Below are positions 5,757 to 14,433 of a stretch of 30,553 nucleotides of DNA, in pieces. The position numbers were made by a program, and so were the translations under genes. This DNA is from DATFAS01 sp035254305 (GTDB lineage: Bacteria; Bacillota; Bacilli; Aneurinibacillales; RAOX-1), in contig DATFAS010000190.1 in the NCBI GenBank assembly GCA_035254305.1, positions 1 to 30,553 of the forward strand, read 5' to 3'. Every line of letters starts with the position of its first letter. The first letter of the stretch is position 1. The notes below the pieces were generated by a model, which was given only the letters and a program-made list of their open reading frames with translations, was not told the DNA's origin and ran no database searches.

Positions 5757-7592
5757 ATGGAACAACTCTGGAGACATATGTCGAGACTATGGCGCATTTT
5801 GTTTATGAGAGATCAGTCGTTGGTCCGTAAGATGTTCGTTTTTTCTGCACTCCTTGTCGTTATTCCGATTAGTTTGATTGGTTTTTTGTCCTATGTGAAA
5901 TCGGCACAAGTACTTGAGAGTGAAGCACGTTCGAACAGCTGGCAGATCATTGAACAGGTAAATACACATATTGAGTATTATGTAAGTGATTTTGAGATTG
6001 AAATTTTAAAAATATTGAACAATCCAACGATGGAAGAGTTTCTGCAAATGAACACTCAAGAGGAATTGGAATCGAGTGGAATTCGAGATGATGTTAAAAA
6101 AGTACTGCTAAATGCTGCTTACTCCCGATCGGATATAACCAATATTACATTATATTTAGATCAAGTTGCCACAGTAGATGCCATAGACGAGCGTTTCAAT
6201 ATTCTACATCCGAAAGAGCCTTTTGAGCCTAATAATCTGGAAAAAATGTTGCCGGACAATGTTCAACCCATTATCTTCACACGAACTTTAACCTTTTCTG
6301 AGGGTCAAGAGCACGTGATATCTATTGCCCGAAGATTATTCAGTCCGAAGACACTTCAACCCATCGGAATTATTGTTATGGATGTGAATTTCAGGCGGTT
6401 TCAGGAAATTGCCAGTAAGGTGAATATTGGTCATACCGGTTTCATGTACATCGTTGATTCACAGGGGCATTATGTCTATCATCCTAATTTTTCGGAGTTG
6501 GGGAAAACAGCCACACTTGAAAATATGCAGGAAATCCTTCACGGGGAAAATGGTTCCTTTGTAACGACTGGGGACCAGAAAAATTTACTTACTTACAGTC
6601 ATTCCACATTTCTCGGATGGACATTAATTACTTCTATTCCGTATAAAGAGCTGATACAAAGTTCACTTGCAATACGAAACACGATTTTCATCACTGTCCT
6701 TATTACATTAGTTTTTGCGGGCATTCTTGGAGTTGGGCTGGCACGAAGTATCATTCAGCCGCTTTGGGGACTGAAACGGATGATGAAGCGGGTGGAAGCA
6801 GGAGATTTTAGCGGGCAGGTTGAGGTGCTTTCTAGAGACGAAATCGGACTTCTTACTCATGGATTCAACAAGATGGTGAAGCATCTAAATGAACTTGTAA
6901 ATGAAATCTATCTTTCAAAAATCAGGGAAACAGAAATGTCCTTAAGGCAAAAGGAAATTGAATTGAAAGCACTCCAATCACAAATCAATCCTCACTTTTT
7001 GTTTAATTCCCTAGAAACCATTCGCGGGATGGCATTAGAACGTGAGATGGACGATATTTCTGATATCTCCGCCTCATTGGCTAAATTATTGCGATATAAC
7101 ATTAATAACCAATCATCAACTGTAACATTAGCGGAGGAAATCCTAAGTGCTGAGGTTTACTTACGGATTCAGAAATATCGATTTGGTGACAAATTGGAGT
7201 ATGAATTCTCTATTCCTGATTGGGCTAGAAATCAAAAAATTGCTAAATTCTCTATCCAACCGATCGTTGAAAACTCATTCAAACACGGGATAGAACCATC
7301 GGATGGTATTTCAGGAATCAGCGTAGTAGCGATATGGGAATCTGACCAGGCATATCTGGTCCGCATTCAAGATACCGGGGTAGGTATTTCTGAGGAAAAA
7401 TTGGAGGAGATCCGTTCGAAATTAAGGGGTCAGGACGTAATTGCAGGAGGGCCAGGAATCGGTATAGTCAATGTACATCGCAGAATCGTGCATCTTTTTG
7501 GTAAGGAATATGGAATAAGTATCGATAGCTGTGAAGGATGCGGGGCTATTGTTACTATACGGTTACCTATATATGATGCCGTTTTAAAATAA
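5757..7592 (+). CDS. YesM-type sensor histidine kinase
   Basis: This 611-residue membrane kinase has TM1 at about residues 27-50, a large extracellular Cache-like sensor region (about 50-300), TM2 near 303-330, a HAMP linker, then a His_kinase (LytS/YesM-type) domain with the motif QSQINPHFLFNSLE, whose His413 is the likely phosphoacceptor, and an ATPase domain with N-box IVENSFKHGI, DTGVGI and GGPGIGIVNVHRRI. It is paired with the AraC-type regulator that starts 21 bp downstream. YesM/YesN pairs usually govern uptake or breakdown of carbohydrates and often sit beside the transporter they control, so the TRAP operon just upstream is the likely target. The ligand is unknown. An AGGGTGAG site precedes the ATG. 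Confidence 0.92.
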   Translation: MEQLWRHMSRLWRILFMRDQSLVRKMFVFSALLVVIPISLIGFLSYVKSAQVLESEARSNSWQIIEQVNTHIEYYVSDFEIEILKILNNPTMEEFLQMNTQEELESSGIRDDVKKVLLNAAYSRSDITNITLYLDQVATVDAIDERFNILHPKEPFEPNNLEKMLPDNVQPIIFTRTLTFSEGQEHVISIARRLFSPKTLQPIGIIVMDVNFRRFQEIASKVNIGHTGFMYIVDSQGHYVYHPNFSELGKTATLENMQEILHGENGSFVTTGDQKNLLTYSHSTFLGWTLITSIPYKELIQSSLAIRNTIFITVLITLVFAGILGVGLARSIIQPLWGLKRMMKRVEAGDFSGQVEVLSRDEIGLLTHGFNKMVKHLNELVNEIYLSKIRETEMSLRQKEIELKALQSQINPHFLFNSLETIRGMALEREMDDISDISASLAKLLRYNINNQSSTVTLAEEILSAEVYLRIQKYRFGDKLEYEFSIPDWARNQKIAKFSIQPIVENSFKHGIEPSDGISGISVVAIWESDQAYLVRIQDTGVGISEEKLEEIRSKLRGQDVIAGGPGIGIVNVHRRIVHLFGKEYGISIDSCEGCGAIVTIRLPIYDAVLK

Positions 7593-7613
7593 GGAGTGAA
7601 AGGAGGAGATGAC

Positions 7614-8369
7614 GTGTACAGTATTCTTATAGTTGATGACGAGAAATGGGTACGCACGGCCCTTCGTCACACGATCGCAAAAACGGGACTTCCCTTTGAG
7701 GTTGTCGGAGAATGTGTGAATGGGCTAGCGGCTTTGGATTTTTTGAAGGAGCAATCTGTTGATCTAGTCATGACGGATGTTCGGATGGCGGTGATGGATG
7801 GTTTGTCGTTCGTGACAGCTTTGGCTCGGGAGGAGTATCAAAGTGACTGTATCATGATTAGTGGCTATGATGAGTTTAAATACGTACAGCACGCCCTACG
7901 TTCGGGTGTGTTTGACTACTTACTTAAGCCTGTTGAGCCGGAGGAAATGAAGGCATGCCTTGAAAAATGGGAGAAGCGGCGCAGAAATAAGGAATTAAAT
8001 GGTCAATTAGCGGATGTACACATAAAAAAAGAAGATCCGCTTGAATTATCCACTGTCGAGAAGGTTATGCAGTTCGTTAAGAGTAAGGTTCCGGGAGAAG
8101 TAACGTTGACTGAAGCTGCAGCATACGTACATCTTAATCCAAGTTATCTTAGCAAGCTATTTAAGGAGAAAACGGAGCAAAACTTCGTTGATTTCGTACT
8201 GGATATCCGTATGAATGAAGCTAAGAAGCTGCTAGAGGTGACCTCCTTACGGATTACCGAAATCACTGAACGCTTAGGGTATTCGGATATTACATATTTT
8301 AGCAATGCTTTTAAGCGGAAAACTGGACTGACACCTTCAGAATATAGAAGACGTCAGCGAGGAAACTAG
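7614..8369 (+). CDS. YesN-type response regulator with AraC DNA-binding domain
   Basis: With the GTG start at 7614 the product is 251 residues. The receiver domain (1-125) has the acidic pair Asp8-Asp9, phosphoacceptor Asp55 in VMTDVRM and Lys near 105 in LLKPVEP. Two helix-turn-helix units of the AraC family occupy about 150-250, with the hallmark LGYSDITYFSNAFKRKTGLTPSEYR. I preferred the GTG at 7614 because AAAGGAGGAG (7599-7608) lies just before it; the upstream in-frame GTG at 7596 would place that site inside the gene. It should be phosphorylated by the kinase encoded just upstream and activate transporter or catabolic genes; the target is inferred. Confidence 0.9.
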   Translation: MYSILIVDDEKWVRTALRHTIAKTGLPFEVVGECVNGLAALDFLKEQSVDLVMTDVRMAVMDGLSFVTALAREEYQSDCIMISGYDEFKYVQHALRSGVFDYLLKPVEPEEMKACLEKWEKRRRNKELNGQLADVHIKKEDPLELSTVEKVMQFVKSKVPGEVTLTEAAAYVHLNPSYLSKLFKEKTEQNFVDFVLDIRMNEAKKLLEVTSLRITEITERLGYSDITYFSNAFKRKTGLTPSEYRRRQRGN

Positions 8370-8396
8370 AAACAATAATAGAAATGAGGGGAAATT

Positions 8397-9389
8397 ATGC
8401 AAAAAAAGGTGAAATGGGGAATTATAGGCTATGCTAGGATTGCAAAAAACGAAGTAATTCCTGCCATCCTAAGGACTGAGGATGCTCAACTATATGCAAT
8501 AGCTTCAGAAGATTTAAATAAACGCGAGGAATGTCAGAAGAGTTATTCGGGTGTAAAGGTGTACAACCAATATGAGGAATTACTTGATGATACTGAGATA
8601 GATGCTGTTTATCTTCCTCTTCCTAACTCGCTACATAAAGAATGGGCCATAAAAGCAATGAAACGTGGAAAGCACGTCCTATGTGAGAAACCTATTGCTT
8701 TAAACGCTGCAGATTGCCTAGAAATGATACAGGTTGCACAAGCTGAAGGAATCATGTTAATGGAAGCTTTTATGTATCGTTATACGGATCGTATTCAAAA
8801 GGTTTGCGAAATCTTAGCAAGTAAGGAAATTGGAAGTGTGAAATTTATTCATTCAACTTTTCGGTTTTTACTAAATCGACCTAATACAATCAAGGTGCGT
8901 TCAGAGCTAGGTGGTGGTTCCTTGTATGACGTTGGCTGCTATCCCGTGAATTTTGCTGGAATGATTACAAATGAGATTCCTGAATCCTGTCAATCTGAGT
9001 GTGTTGTAGAAAATGGCGTGGATATCATTTTCTCAGCTGTATTAAAGTATCCGAGTGGGATAATGGCTTCCATTAACTGTGGTTTTAATGCGTTTAATCA
9101 GATGAGTTCAGAGATTGTTGGAACAAAGGGGAGGATCGAGATCTCAGATACCTTCTTGGGTACCAAGGGAATAATTACAATCGTAACAGATGAGGGTAGC
9201 CGTCAGGTTGTGGTAGATGATTCGGATCGATATGCATTAGAGGTTGCTGATTTTACTAATTCCATTCTTCAAAAGCAGAGACCTTATTTAAGCCTAGATG
9301 AATCCTATCGAAATATGCAGGTGATGGACATGTTGTTTCAATCCATCTCTAAGAGTAATCCAATTGATTATATCCAAGAGAAAGCTTGA
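8397..9389 (+). CDS. Gfo/Idh/MocA-family NAD(P)-dependent oxidoreductase
   Basis: This 330-residue protein has an N-terminal Rossmann domain beginning WGIIGYARIA (family GxxGxARIA, with Tyr in place of the usual Gly/Thr) and the conserved active-site motif CEKPIAL near residue 98. The segment GGGSLYDVGCYPVN near 178 is characteristic of the sugar and aldose dehydrogenase branch (D-xylose or D-apiose type). It probably oxidises or reduces a sugar or sugar acid with NAD(P). Placement between the uronate regulator and uxaC suggests a related substrate, perhaps inositol-like or an aldose, or a stand-in for the missing KduD reductase; none of these is shown by the sequence. Start: ATG after GAGGGGAA. 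Confidence 0.85.
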   Translation: MQKKVKWGIIGYARIAKNEVIPAILRTEDAQLYAIASEDLNKREECQKSYSGVKVYNQYEELLDDTEIDAVYLPLPNSLHKEWAIKAMKRGKHVLCEKPIALNAADCLEMIQVAQAEGIMLMEAFMYRYTDRIQKVCEILASKEIGSVKFIHSTFRFLLNRPNTIKVRSELGGGSLYDVGCYPVNFAGMITNEIPESCQSECVVENGVDIIFSAVLKYPSGIMASINCGFNAFNQMSSEIVGTKGRIEISDTFLGTKGIITIVTDEGSRQVVVDDSDRYALEVADFTNSILQKQRPYLSLDESYRNMQVMDMLFQSISKSNPIDYIQEKA

Positions 9390-9455
9390 TTTTTCCAGAA
9401 AAATATCAGTAGATCTCTTTCATACAATAGTAAAGCTATAGAGGAGTTTAAGATT

Positions 9456-9707
9456 ATGACGAATATTAAAGTCGGTATTGTTGGAATAGGAAATATGGGA
9501 AGTGTCTATGCAAAATCTATTTATGAAAAAGAGATTAAGGGTGCAGTATTATCGGCTGTTTGTTCAAGGAGTGTAAAGGCATTGGAGATTACGAATGCCA
9601 TCTATTTATCTGCCTGGGAAGATTGTTGGGTGGATTTGCCTATCAATGAAGAACATTACTATGAGAAATTACAGGAAAAGATCGCAAAAGCAAAGGCTGA
9701 AAAATAG
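9456..9707 (+). pseudogene. Gfo/Idh/MocA oxidoreductase with internal deletion
   Basis: This 83-codon open frame joins two ends of one protein. Residues 1-38 are a normal Rossmann start (VGIVGIGNMG, then a strand with AVLSAVCSR). Residues from about 42 (VKALEITNAIYLSAW, then a WVDLPINEEHYYEKLQEKI stretch) look like the extreme C-terminus of the same family, where LE-SNAIYLSAW...VDLP is typical. About 270 residues, including the EKP active-site motif and the whole substrate domain, are missing, with the frame kept. A good AGAGGAG site and ATG remain, so a short, surely inactive product may still be made. Cause inferred: in-frame deletion of a paralogue of the gene upstream. Confidence 0.75.
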
Positions 9708-9720
9708 GTAGGGTTTGCAG

Positions 9721-9743
9721 TTGATTTCAAATTTGGAAATCAA
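9721..9743. repeat. Inverted repeat upstream of uxaC
   Basis: TTGATTTC and GAAATCAA form a perfect 8-bp inverted repeat with a 7-bp A/T spacer, 13 bp after the relic gene. No T-tract follows, so a terminator role is weak. A regulatory site or remnant hairpin is possible. Confidence 0.4.
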
Positions 9744-9763
9744 AGAGGCTTGTCTAAAATTAC

Positions 9764-9795
9764 ACTACCATACAAGTATATTAGTATGGTAATAT
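9764..9795 (+). promoter_or_regulatory. Candidate operator and promoter for uxaC-uxuA-uxuB
   Basis: TACCATAC (9766-9773) and GTATGGTA (9784-9791) form a perfect 8-bp inverted repeat with a 10-bp spacer. The overlapping 20-mer 9764-9783 matches the minus strand of the gntR promoter region (1599-1618) at 15 of 20 positions. An extended -10, TGG-TAATAT at 9787-9795, overlaps the right arm, so a repressor here would block transcription of uxaC. Nothing else is recognised in the remaining leader up to 9938. Confidence 0.5.
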
Positions 9796-9938
9796 ACAAA
9801 GTAAGAAGGGGATATCTACAACCTTGAGTTGATGAGAAACCTAACGATGATGATATTGTTTCGTAACGGATGACCTTTGGAGTAAACAGCGGGCTGTTAC
9901 TAGATTAGACTTTTACAAACAGTAGGGAGTGAAGGCAA

Positions 9939-11342
9939 GTGAAGCCATTTATGAATGAAGATTTTATGTTAAGTAATGATACGGCTAGAAAGCTTTATCA
10001 TGATTTCGCAAAAGACATGCCGATCTTCGATTATCATTGTCACCTGACCGCAAAAGAAATTGCTGAAAACCGAGTGTTTAACAATATCACCGAGGCTTGG
10101 CTAGGTGGAGACCATTACAAGTGGAGAATATTAAGAAGTAATGGAATAGCCGAGGAATATATCACTGGAAATAAAAGTGATAAAGAAAAATTTGAGAAGT
10201 GGGCGCAAGTAGTCCCTTATATGATTGGGAATCCTCTCCTTCACTGGACGCACCTCGAACTTCAAAGATTTTTTGGGATATCGGAAGTTTTAAGCTCCAA
10301 TAATGCCAACGAAATATGGGAAAAGTGTAATGCAATGCTTCAAAAGGAGGAGTTTTCTCCCAGAGAATTGATCAAGCGATCCAATGTAAAAGCATTATGT
10401 ACAACGGATGATCCAATCGATTCACTTGAATATCACAAGATTTTAAGGGATGATCCTACTTTTGAAGTGAAAGTACTTCCTACCTTCAGACCGGATGGAG
10501 CTTTAAATATTGAAAAAGAAACCTTCATCTCTTGGTTAAATAAGCTTGAAGAAGTATCCGGAAATAAAATAGAAAATTATCAAGACTTTCTAACGGCGTT
10601 GAAAGATAGAATTGAGTACTTCCATGAGGTTGGTTGCCGATTGTCTGATCATGCCATTGACTCCCATTTCTATTTAGAAGCTGATGAGAGTGAAATCTCA
10701 AACATATTTCAGAAGAGACTTACTCAGGGAGAATTAACACAAGAGGAAATCATTAAATATAAATCCGCTATTTTTATCTATCTTGGAAGAGCTTATCATC
10801 AACATGGCTGGGCCATGCAGCTTCACATAGGAGCCTTGCGGAACACGAATTCAAGAAAAGAAGGCTTACTTGGGCCGAATACAGGTTTTGATTCTATTGC
10901 TGACTTTTCCTATGCACAGGAACTGTCCCAATTTATGAATGCATTGGATTATGCGAATTCACTGCCTAAGACGATTCTTTATTGTTTAAATCCTAGGGAT
11001 AACTATATGCTCGCCTCTATGATTGGTAATTTCCAAGAAGGAATACCAGGAAAGATCCAATTTGGTTCCGCCTGGTGGTTTAATGATCATAAGGATGGAA
11101 TGGAAGAACAGATGAAGGCGCTTGCTAATGAGGGACTTCTTTCCCGGTTCGTCGGAATGCTTACGGATTCCAGAAGCCTCCTTTCCTATCCAAGGCATGA
11201 GTATTTCCGTAGGATACTATGCAATCTGATCGGGAATTGGGTGGAGAATGGTGAGTATCCGGCTGACTTCGTTGTCCTAGGGGAAATTGTGAAAGATATT
11301 TGTTTTAACAACATTAAACATTATTTCGGAATGGAACTATAA
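9939..11342 (+). CDS. uxaC: Glucuronate isomerase
   Basis: This 467-residue protein is near the length of E. coli UxaC (470). It interconverts D-glucuronate and D-fructuronate (also galacturonate and tagaturonate) in the cytoplasm, the first step of the pathway. Family features include the start MKPFMNEDFMLSN, FDYHCHLTAKEIAENR with its metal-binding His-x-His, WLxGDHYKWRxxRSNG, CTTDDPIDSLEYH and the C-terminal FVGMLTDSRSLLSYPRHEYFRRILC. The GTG at 9939, preceded by AGGGAGTGA, is favoured because the E. coli protein begins at the equivalent residue. uxuA follows 23 bp later. Since uxaA and uxaB are absent, the locus is tuned to glucuronate rather than galacturonate. Confidence 0.96.
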   Translation: MKPFMNEDFMLSNDTARKLYHDFAKDMPIFDYHCHLTAKEIAENRVFNNITEAWLGGDHYKWRILRSNGIAEEYITGNKSDKEKFEKWAQVVPYMIGNPLLHWTHLELQRFFGISEVLSSNNANEIWEKCNAMLQKEEFSPRELIKRSNVKALCTTDDPIDSLEYHKILRDDPTFEVKVLPTFRPDGALNIEKETFISWLNKLEEVSGNKIENYQDFLTALKDRIEYFHEVGCRLSDHAIDSHFYLEADESEISNIFQKRLTQGELTQEEIIKYKSAIFIYLGRAYHQHGWAMQLHIGALRNTNSRKEGLLGPNTGFDSIADFSYAQELSQFMNALDYANSLPKTILYCLNPRDNYMLASMIGNFQEGIPGKIQFGSAWWFNDHKDGMEEQMKALANEGLLSRFVGMLTDSRSLLSYPRHEYFRRILCNLIGNWVENGEYPADFVVLGEIVKDICFNNIKHYFGMEL

Positions 11343-11365
11343 AAATAATATTGGAGGATCCAATC

Positions 11366-12454
11366 ATGAGGATGGTATTCAGATGGTATGGAGAAGGAAA
11401 TGATCGTATTCCATTAAGCCATATTAAGCAAATCCCTGGTGTAGAAGGTATTGTTTGGGCCTTTCATGATCTACCAGCCGGGCAGGAGTGGCCGATGGAG
11501 AGAATTCTTGAAGTTAAAGAGCAGGCCGATCAATATGGTCTACACATCGAGGTTGTAGAAAGCGTCAACATTCATGAAGACATTAAACTAGGGCTTCCTT
11601 CAAGAGATATCTATATTGAAAATTATAAGCGAACGATTGAAAAGTTAGCAAAGGTTGGAGTGAAGGTGATTTGCTATAACTTCATGCCAGTTTTCGATTG
11701 GACCAGGACAGATCTATTTAAAGAATTGGAAGATGGGTCAACCGCTTTGTTTTATGAAAAAGCAAAGGTAGAAAATATGGACCCAATGGAATTAGTAGAG
11801 AAAATTGGAGGCAACCCTAACTTTACCATGCCAGGTTGGGAGCCTGAAAGATTAAAGCATCTTTCTCAATTGTTTGAGGCTTATCGTAATGTCTCTGAAG
11901 AGGATTTATGGAATAATCTACAGTATTTCTTAGAACAAATCATCCCTGTTGCTGAGCAGAATGATATTAAAATGGCAATTCATCCGGATGATCCACCATG
12001 GCCTATTTTTGGACTGCCAAGAATTATCACGAATCAGGATAATGTTAGAAGATTATTAAGACTCGTCGATAGCCCATACAATGGAGTAACGCTTTGCAGC
12101 GGGTCTTTAGGGGCAAATCCTTTAAACAATATACCTGCAATGGTGAGAGAATTTGCGGATCGTATCCCTTTTGCCCATATCCGTAATGTAAGAGTATACG
12201 AGAATGGTAATTTTATTGAGACATCGCATAGAACGCAAGACGGTTCTGTGGATATTTATGACATTGTCAAGGCTTATCATGAAAATGGTTTTACTGGCTA
12301 TGCAAGACCGGATCATGGAAGACATATTTTTGGTGAGGAATGCAGGCCGGGATATGGGCTATATGATCGGGCACTTGGGATTATGTACTTATGGGGGATC
12401 TGGGATTCCTTAGAAAGGACTAAACAGGAGGGAACGCCGTATGCTACCAATTAA
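11366..12454 (+). CDS. uxuA: D-mannonate dehydratase
   Basis: This 362-residue protein is very like Bacillus UxuA in length and motifs: FRWYGEGNDRIPL at the start, VKVICYNFMPVFDWTRTD, GSTALFYEKAKVE, MAIHPDDPPWPIFGLPRI, CSGSLGANPLNN, HIRNVRVYENGNFIETSH and YARPDHGRHIFGEECRPGYG. It dehydrates D-mannonate to 2-keto-3-deoxy-D-gluconate with a divalent metal; metal ligands are expected in HPDD and RPDHGRH. The ATG at 11366 is chosen because GGAGGATC at 11353-11360 precedes it; an upstream in-frame TTG would overlap that site. Its end overlaps uxuB by 14 bp, indicating coupled translation. Confidence 0.96.
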   Translation: MRMVFRWYGEGNDRIPLSHIKQIPGVEGIVWAFHDLPAGQEWPMERILEVKEQADQYGLHIEVVESVNIHEDIKLGLPSRDIYIENYKRTIEKLAKVGVKVICYNFMPVFDWTRTDLFKELEDGSTALFYEKAKVENMDPMELVEKIGGNPNFTMPGWEPERLKHLSQLFEAYRNVSEEDLWNNLQYFLEQIIPVAEQNDIKMAIHPDDPPWPIFGLPRIITNQDNVRRLLRLVDSPYNGVTLCSGSLGANPLNNIPAMVREFADRIPFAHIRNVRVYENGNFIETSHRTQDGSVDIYDIVKAYHENGFTGYARPDHGRHIFGEECRPGYGLYDRALGIMYLWGIWDSLERTKQEGTPYATN

Positions 12455-13289
12455 TGAAAACCTAAAGGGAAAAGTTGCGGTCATTACAGGTGGAGGAGGA
12501 GTCCTGTGTGGAGCTATGGCCCTTGAACTGGGGAGACAGGGAGTGAAGGTGGCTATCCTGAATCGTACAGCTGAAAAAGGAGAAAAAGTAGCCGAAGAAA
12601 TCAGAAAATCAGGAGGTATGGCGATTGCTGTTGCCTGTAACGTGCTGGACCTCGAAAGTGTAAAGAAGGCAGAGGAGATTGTTTCTAGTGAGTTTGGTGG
12701 ATGTGACATCCTGATTAATGGTGCTGGAGGGAATCATCCCAAGGGTGTAACGACGAAAGAAACCTTAAATTTACAAGATCTTGAAAATAAAGAAATCACG
12801 ACGTTCTTTGATCTTACCGAAGAAGGATTCAGCCATGTATTCAACCTGAATATCCTCGGAACATTGATTCCGACCCAAGTGTTCACGAAGAAGATGCTTA
12901 ATCAAGAAGGTGCTATTGTTATCAATATGTCTTCCATGAGTGCTCCATCTCCAATGACGAAGGTGCCTGCATACAGCGCTGCGAAAGCAGGAGTTGATAA
13001 TCTTACCCAATGGCTAGCCGTACACTTGGCTGAAGTAGGGATTCGAGTAAATGCGATTGCACCTGGATTTTTCCTAACGGAGCAAAATCGAAGATTATTA
13101 ACCAACGAAGATGGTTCCTTAACAGAAAGATCCAATAAAATTATCTCACATACCCCTATGCGCAGATTCGGTTCACCAGAAGATCTACTTGGAACCTTGT
13201 TATGGTTGGCAGATGAAACCATGTCCGGATTTGTAACGGGGATCACCATTCCTGTTGATGGTGGATTCATGGCTTACTCGGGTGTCTAA
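12441..13289 (+). CDS. uxuB: D-mannonate oxidoreductase (fructuronate reductase), SDR type
   Basis: This 282-residue classical short-chain dehydrogenase matches Bacillus UxuB (YjmF), not the long-chain E. coli UxuB. It reduces D-fructuronate to D-mannonate with NADH, the step between UxaC and UxuA. Visible are the cofactor motif TGGGGVLCGAM, NGAGGNHP, the catalytic Ser-Tyr-Lys set (NMSSMSAPSP...PAYSAAKAG), the long insertion around residues 90-120 typical of this branch, and the ending VTGITIPVDGGFMAYSGV. An AGGAGGGAA site in the end of uxuA precedes the ATG. It is the last gene of the uxaC-uxuA-uxuB unit. Confidence 0.95.
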   Translation: MLPINENLKGKVAVITGGGGVLCGAMALELGRQGVKVAILNRTAEKGEKVAEEIRKSGGMAIAVACNVLDLESVKKAEEIVSSEFGGCDILINGAGGNHPKGVTTKETLNLQDLENKEITTFFDLTEEGFSHVFNLNILGTLIPTQVFTKKMLNQEGAIVINMSSMSAPSPMTKVPAYSAAKAGVDNLTQWLAVHLAEVGIRVNAIAPGFFLTEQNRRLLTNEDGSLTERSNKIISHTPMRRFGSPEDLLGTLLWLADETMSGFVTGITIPVDGGFMAYSGV

Positions 13290-13322
13290 TTAGGTTTGAC
13301 AAGTGTAAAGAAAAAGGCTGGG

Positions 13323-13358
13323 GCACATATTACATTTCATGAATATGTGCTTCTTTTT
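13323..13358 (+). terminator. Terminator after uxuB
   Basis: GCACATATT (13323-13331) pairs perfectly with AATATGTGC (13342-13350) around a 10-nt loop and is followed by TTCTTTTT. It ends the uxaC-uxuA-uxuB transcript. Confidence 0.9.
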
Positions 13359-13375
13359 AATGGAAAGGAAAACTT

Positions 13376-13430
13376 ATTCTCCATGATCGCACAAGTATAA
13401 CTTGGTTTATCTTGGAGAATTAAACATAAT
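13376..13430 (+). promoter_or_regulatory. kdgK-kdgA promoter with nested inverted repeats
   Basis: TTGGTT (13402-13407) and CATAAT (13425-13430) are separated by 17 bp, a good sigma-A promoter. Two inverted repeats share an approximate centre: ATTCTCC/GGAGAAT (13376-13382 and 13414-13420) and, inside, CAAGT-ATA-ACTTG (13392-13404). The inner one covers the -35 box and the outer right arm lies in the spacer, so a bound repressor or activator would control initiation. The motif differs from the uxaC one. Confidence 0.55.
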
Positions 13431-13461
13431 TTTCCGTAAAATAGAGTAGGGAGGAATAATA

Positions 13462-14406
13462 ATGGATGTAGTAACTTTTGGGGAAACAATGGTGCTATTC
13501 ACCCCTGGAAGTCTTGGACCCCTTCATTTTGTGAATCAATTTGAAAAAACGATTGGGGGAGCGGAATCCAATCTCGCGATAGCATTGTCTAGGTTAGGCC
13601 ATCAAGTGGGGTGGTTTAGTCGCTTAGGTAATGATGAATTTGGATTGTATATTCGTAATTATGTGCGGGGAGAAGGAGTCGATACTTCTCGGGTGATTTT
13701 TGATGAAAGCTATCCAACGGCTGTCTTTTTTAAAGAGAGGCAAATGGGAAGTGACCCCAAAATTTATTATTACCGAAAAGGGTCAGCTGCAAGCCAAATG
13801 AAACCTAATGATGTTGATGAGGCATACATCAATCAGGCAAAATTTCTTCACCTCACAGGGATTACCCCAGCTCTTAGTCATTCTTGCATGGATACGGTCT
13901 TTCATACGATTAAGATTGCAAAAAAGAATGGGGTAACGGTTGTGTTTGACCCTAATATTCGATTAAAACTTTGGTCTAAAGAAGAAGCGGGTCCCGTATT
14001 AAGGGAGATTGCGAGTAAGTGCGATATTATTCTGCCGGGACTCGAAGAGGGAGAGATCATAACAGGCAAAAGTACACCGGAAGAAATCGCTTCTGCTCTT
14101 ATCCAAAATGGGGCAAAGGTGGTTGTGGTGAAACTTGGAGAAAACGGAGCGTATTATGCCTTAAATGAGCAAGAAGAGTACGTGGAAGGATATCCTGTCA
14201 AACAAATTGTAGATACGGTTGGAGCAGGAGATGGATTTGCGGCAGGATTCTTATCAGGATTAATCCGTGGATGGTCCTATCGCGAGGCGGTTCGATTGGG
14301 AAATAGAATTGGTGCCTATGCATTGTCTGTGGCAGGAGATGTGGAAGGATATCCTTTCTGGAATCAAATAGATCCTGAACGAGAGAAAAAAGAAGTATTT
14401 CGATAA
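13462..14406 (+). CDS. kdgK: 2-keto-3-deoxygluconate kinase, PfkB family
   Basis: This 314-residue ribokinase/PfkB-family protein phosphorylates KDG to KDPG with ATP, joining the glucuronate and unsaturated-uronate branches. The N-terminal signature GGAESNLAIALSRLG near residue 33 and the C-terminal DTVGAGDGFAAGFLSGL near 253, with its catalytic Asp, are clear. FDPNIRLKLW near 155 is typical of KdgK. AGGGAGGAA precedes the ATG. Its own promoter and the terminator upstream separate it from uxuB; kdgA follows 27 bp downstream. A fructokinase is the alternative, but the neighbour kdgA makes KdgK much more likely. Confidence 0.93.
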   Translation: MDVVTFGETMVLFTPGSLGPLHFVNQFEKTIGGAESNLAIALSRLGHQVGWFSRLGNDEFGLYIRNYVRGEGVDTSRVIFDESYPTAVFFKERQMGSDPKIYYYRKGSAASQMKPNDVDEAYINQAKFLHLTGITPALSHSCMDTVFHTIKIAKKNGVTVVFDPNIRLKLWSKEEAGPVLREIASKCDIILPGLEEGEIITGKSTPEEIASALIQNGAKVVVVKLGENGAYYALNEQEEYVEGYPVKQIVDTVGAGDGFAAGFLSGLIRGWSYREAVRLGNRIGAYALSVAGDVEGYPFWNQIDPEREKKEVFR

Positions 14407-14433
14407 ATTTTAATAGAAAAAGGGGCTAGAATC

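Noticed and set aside
9721..9743. Inverted repeat after the oxidoreductase relic as a terminator
   Set aside because: A perfect stem but no T-tract follows, so it is listed only as a repeat.
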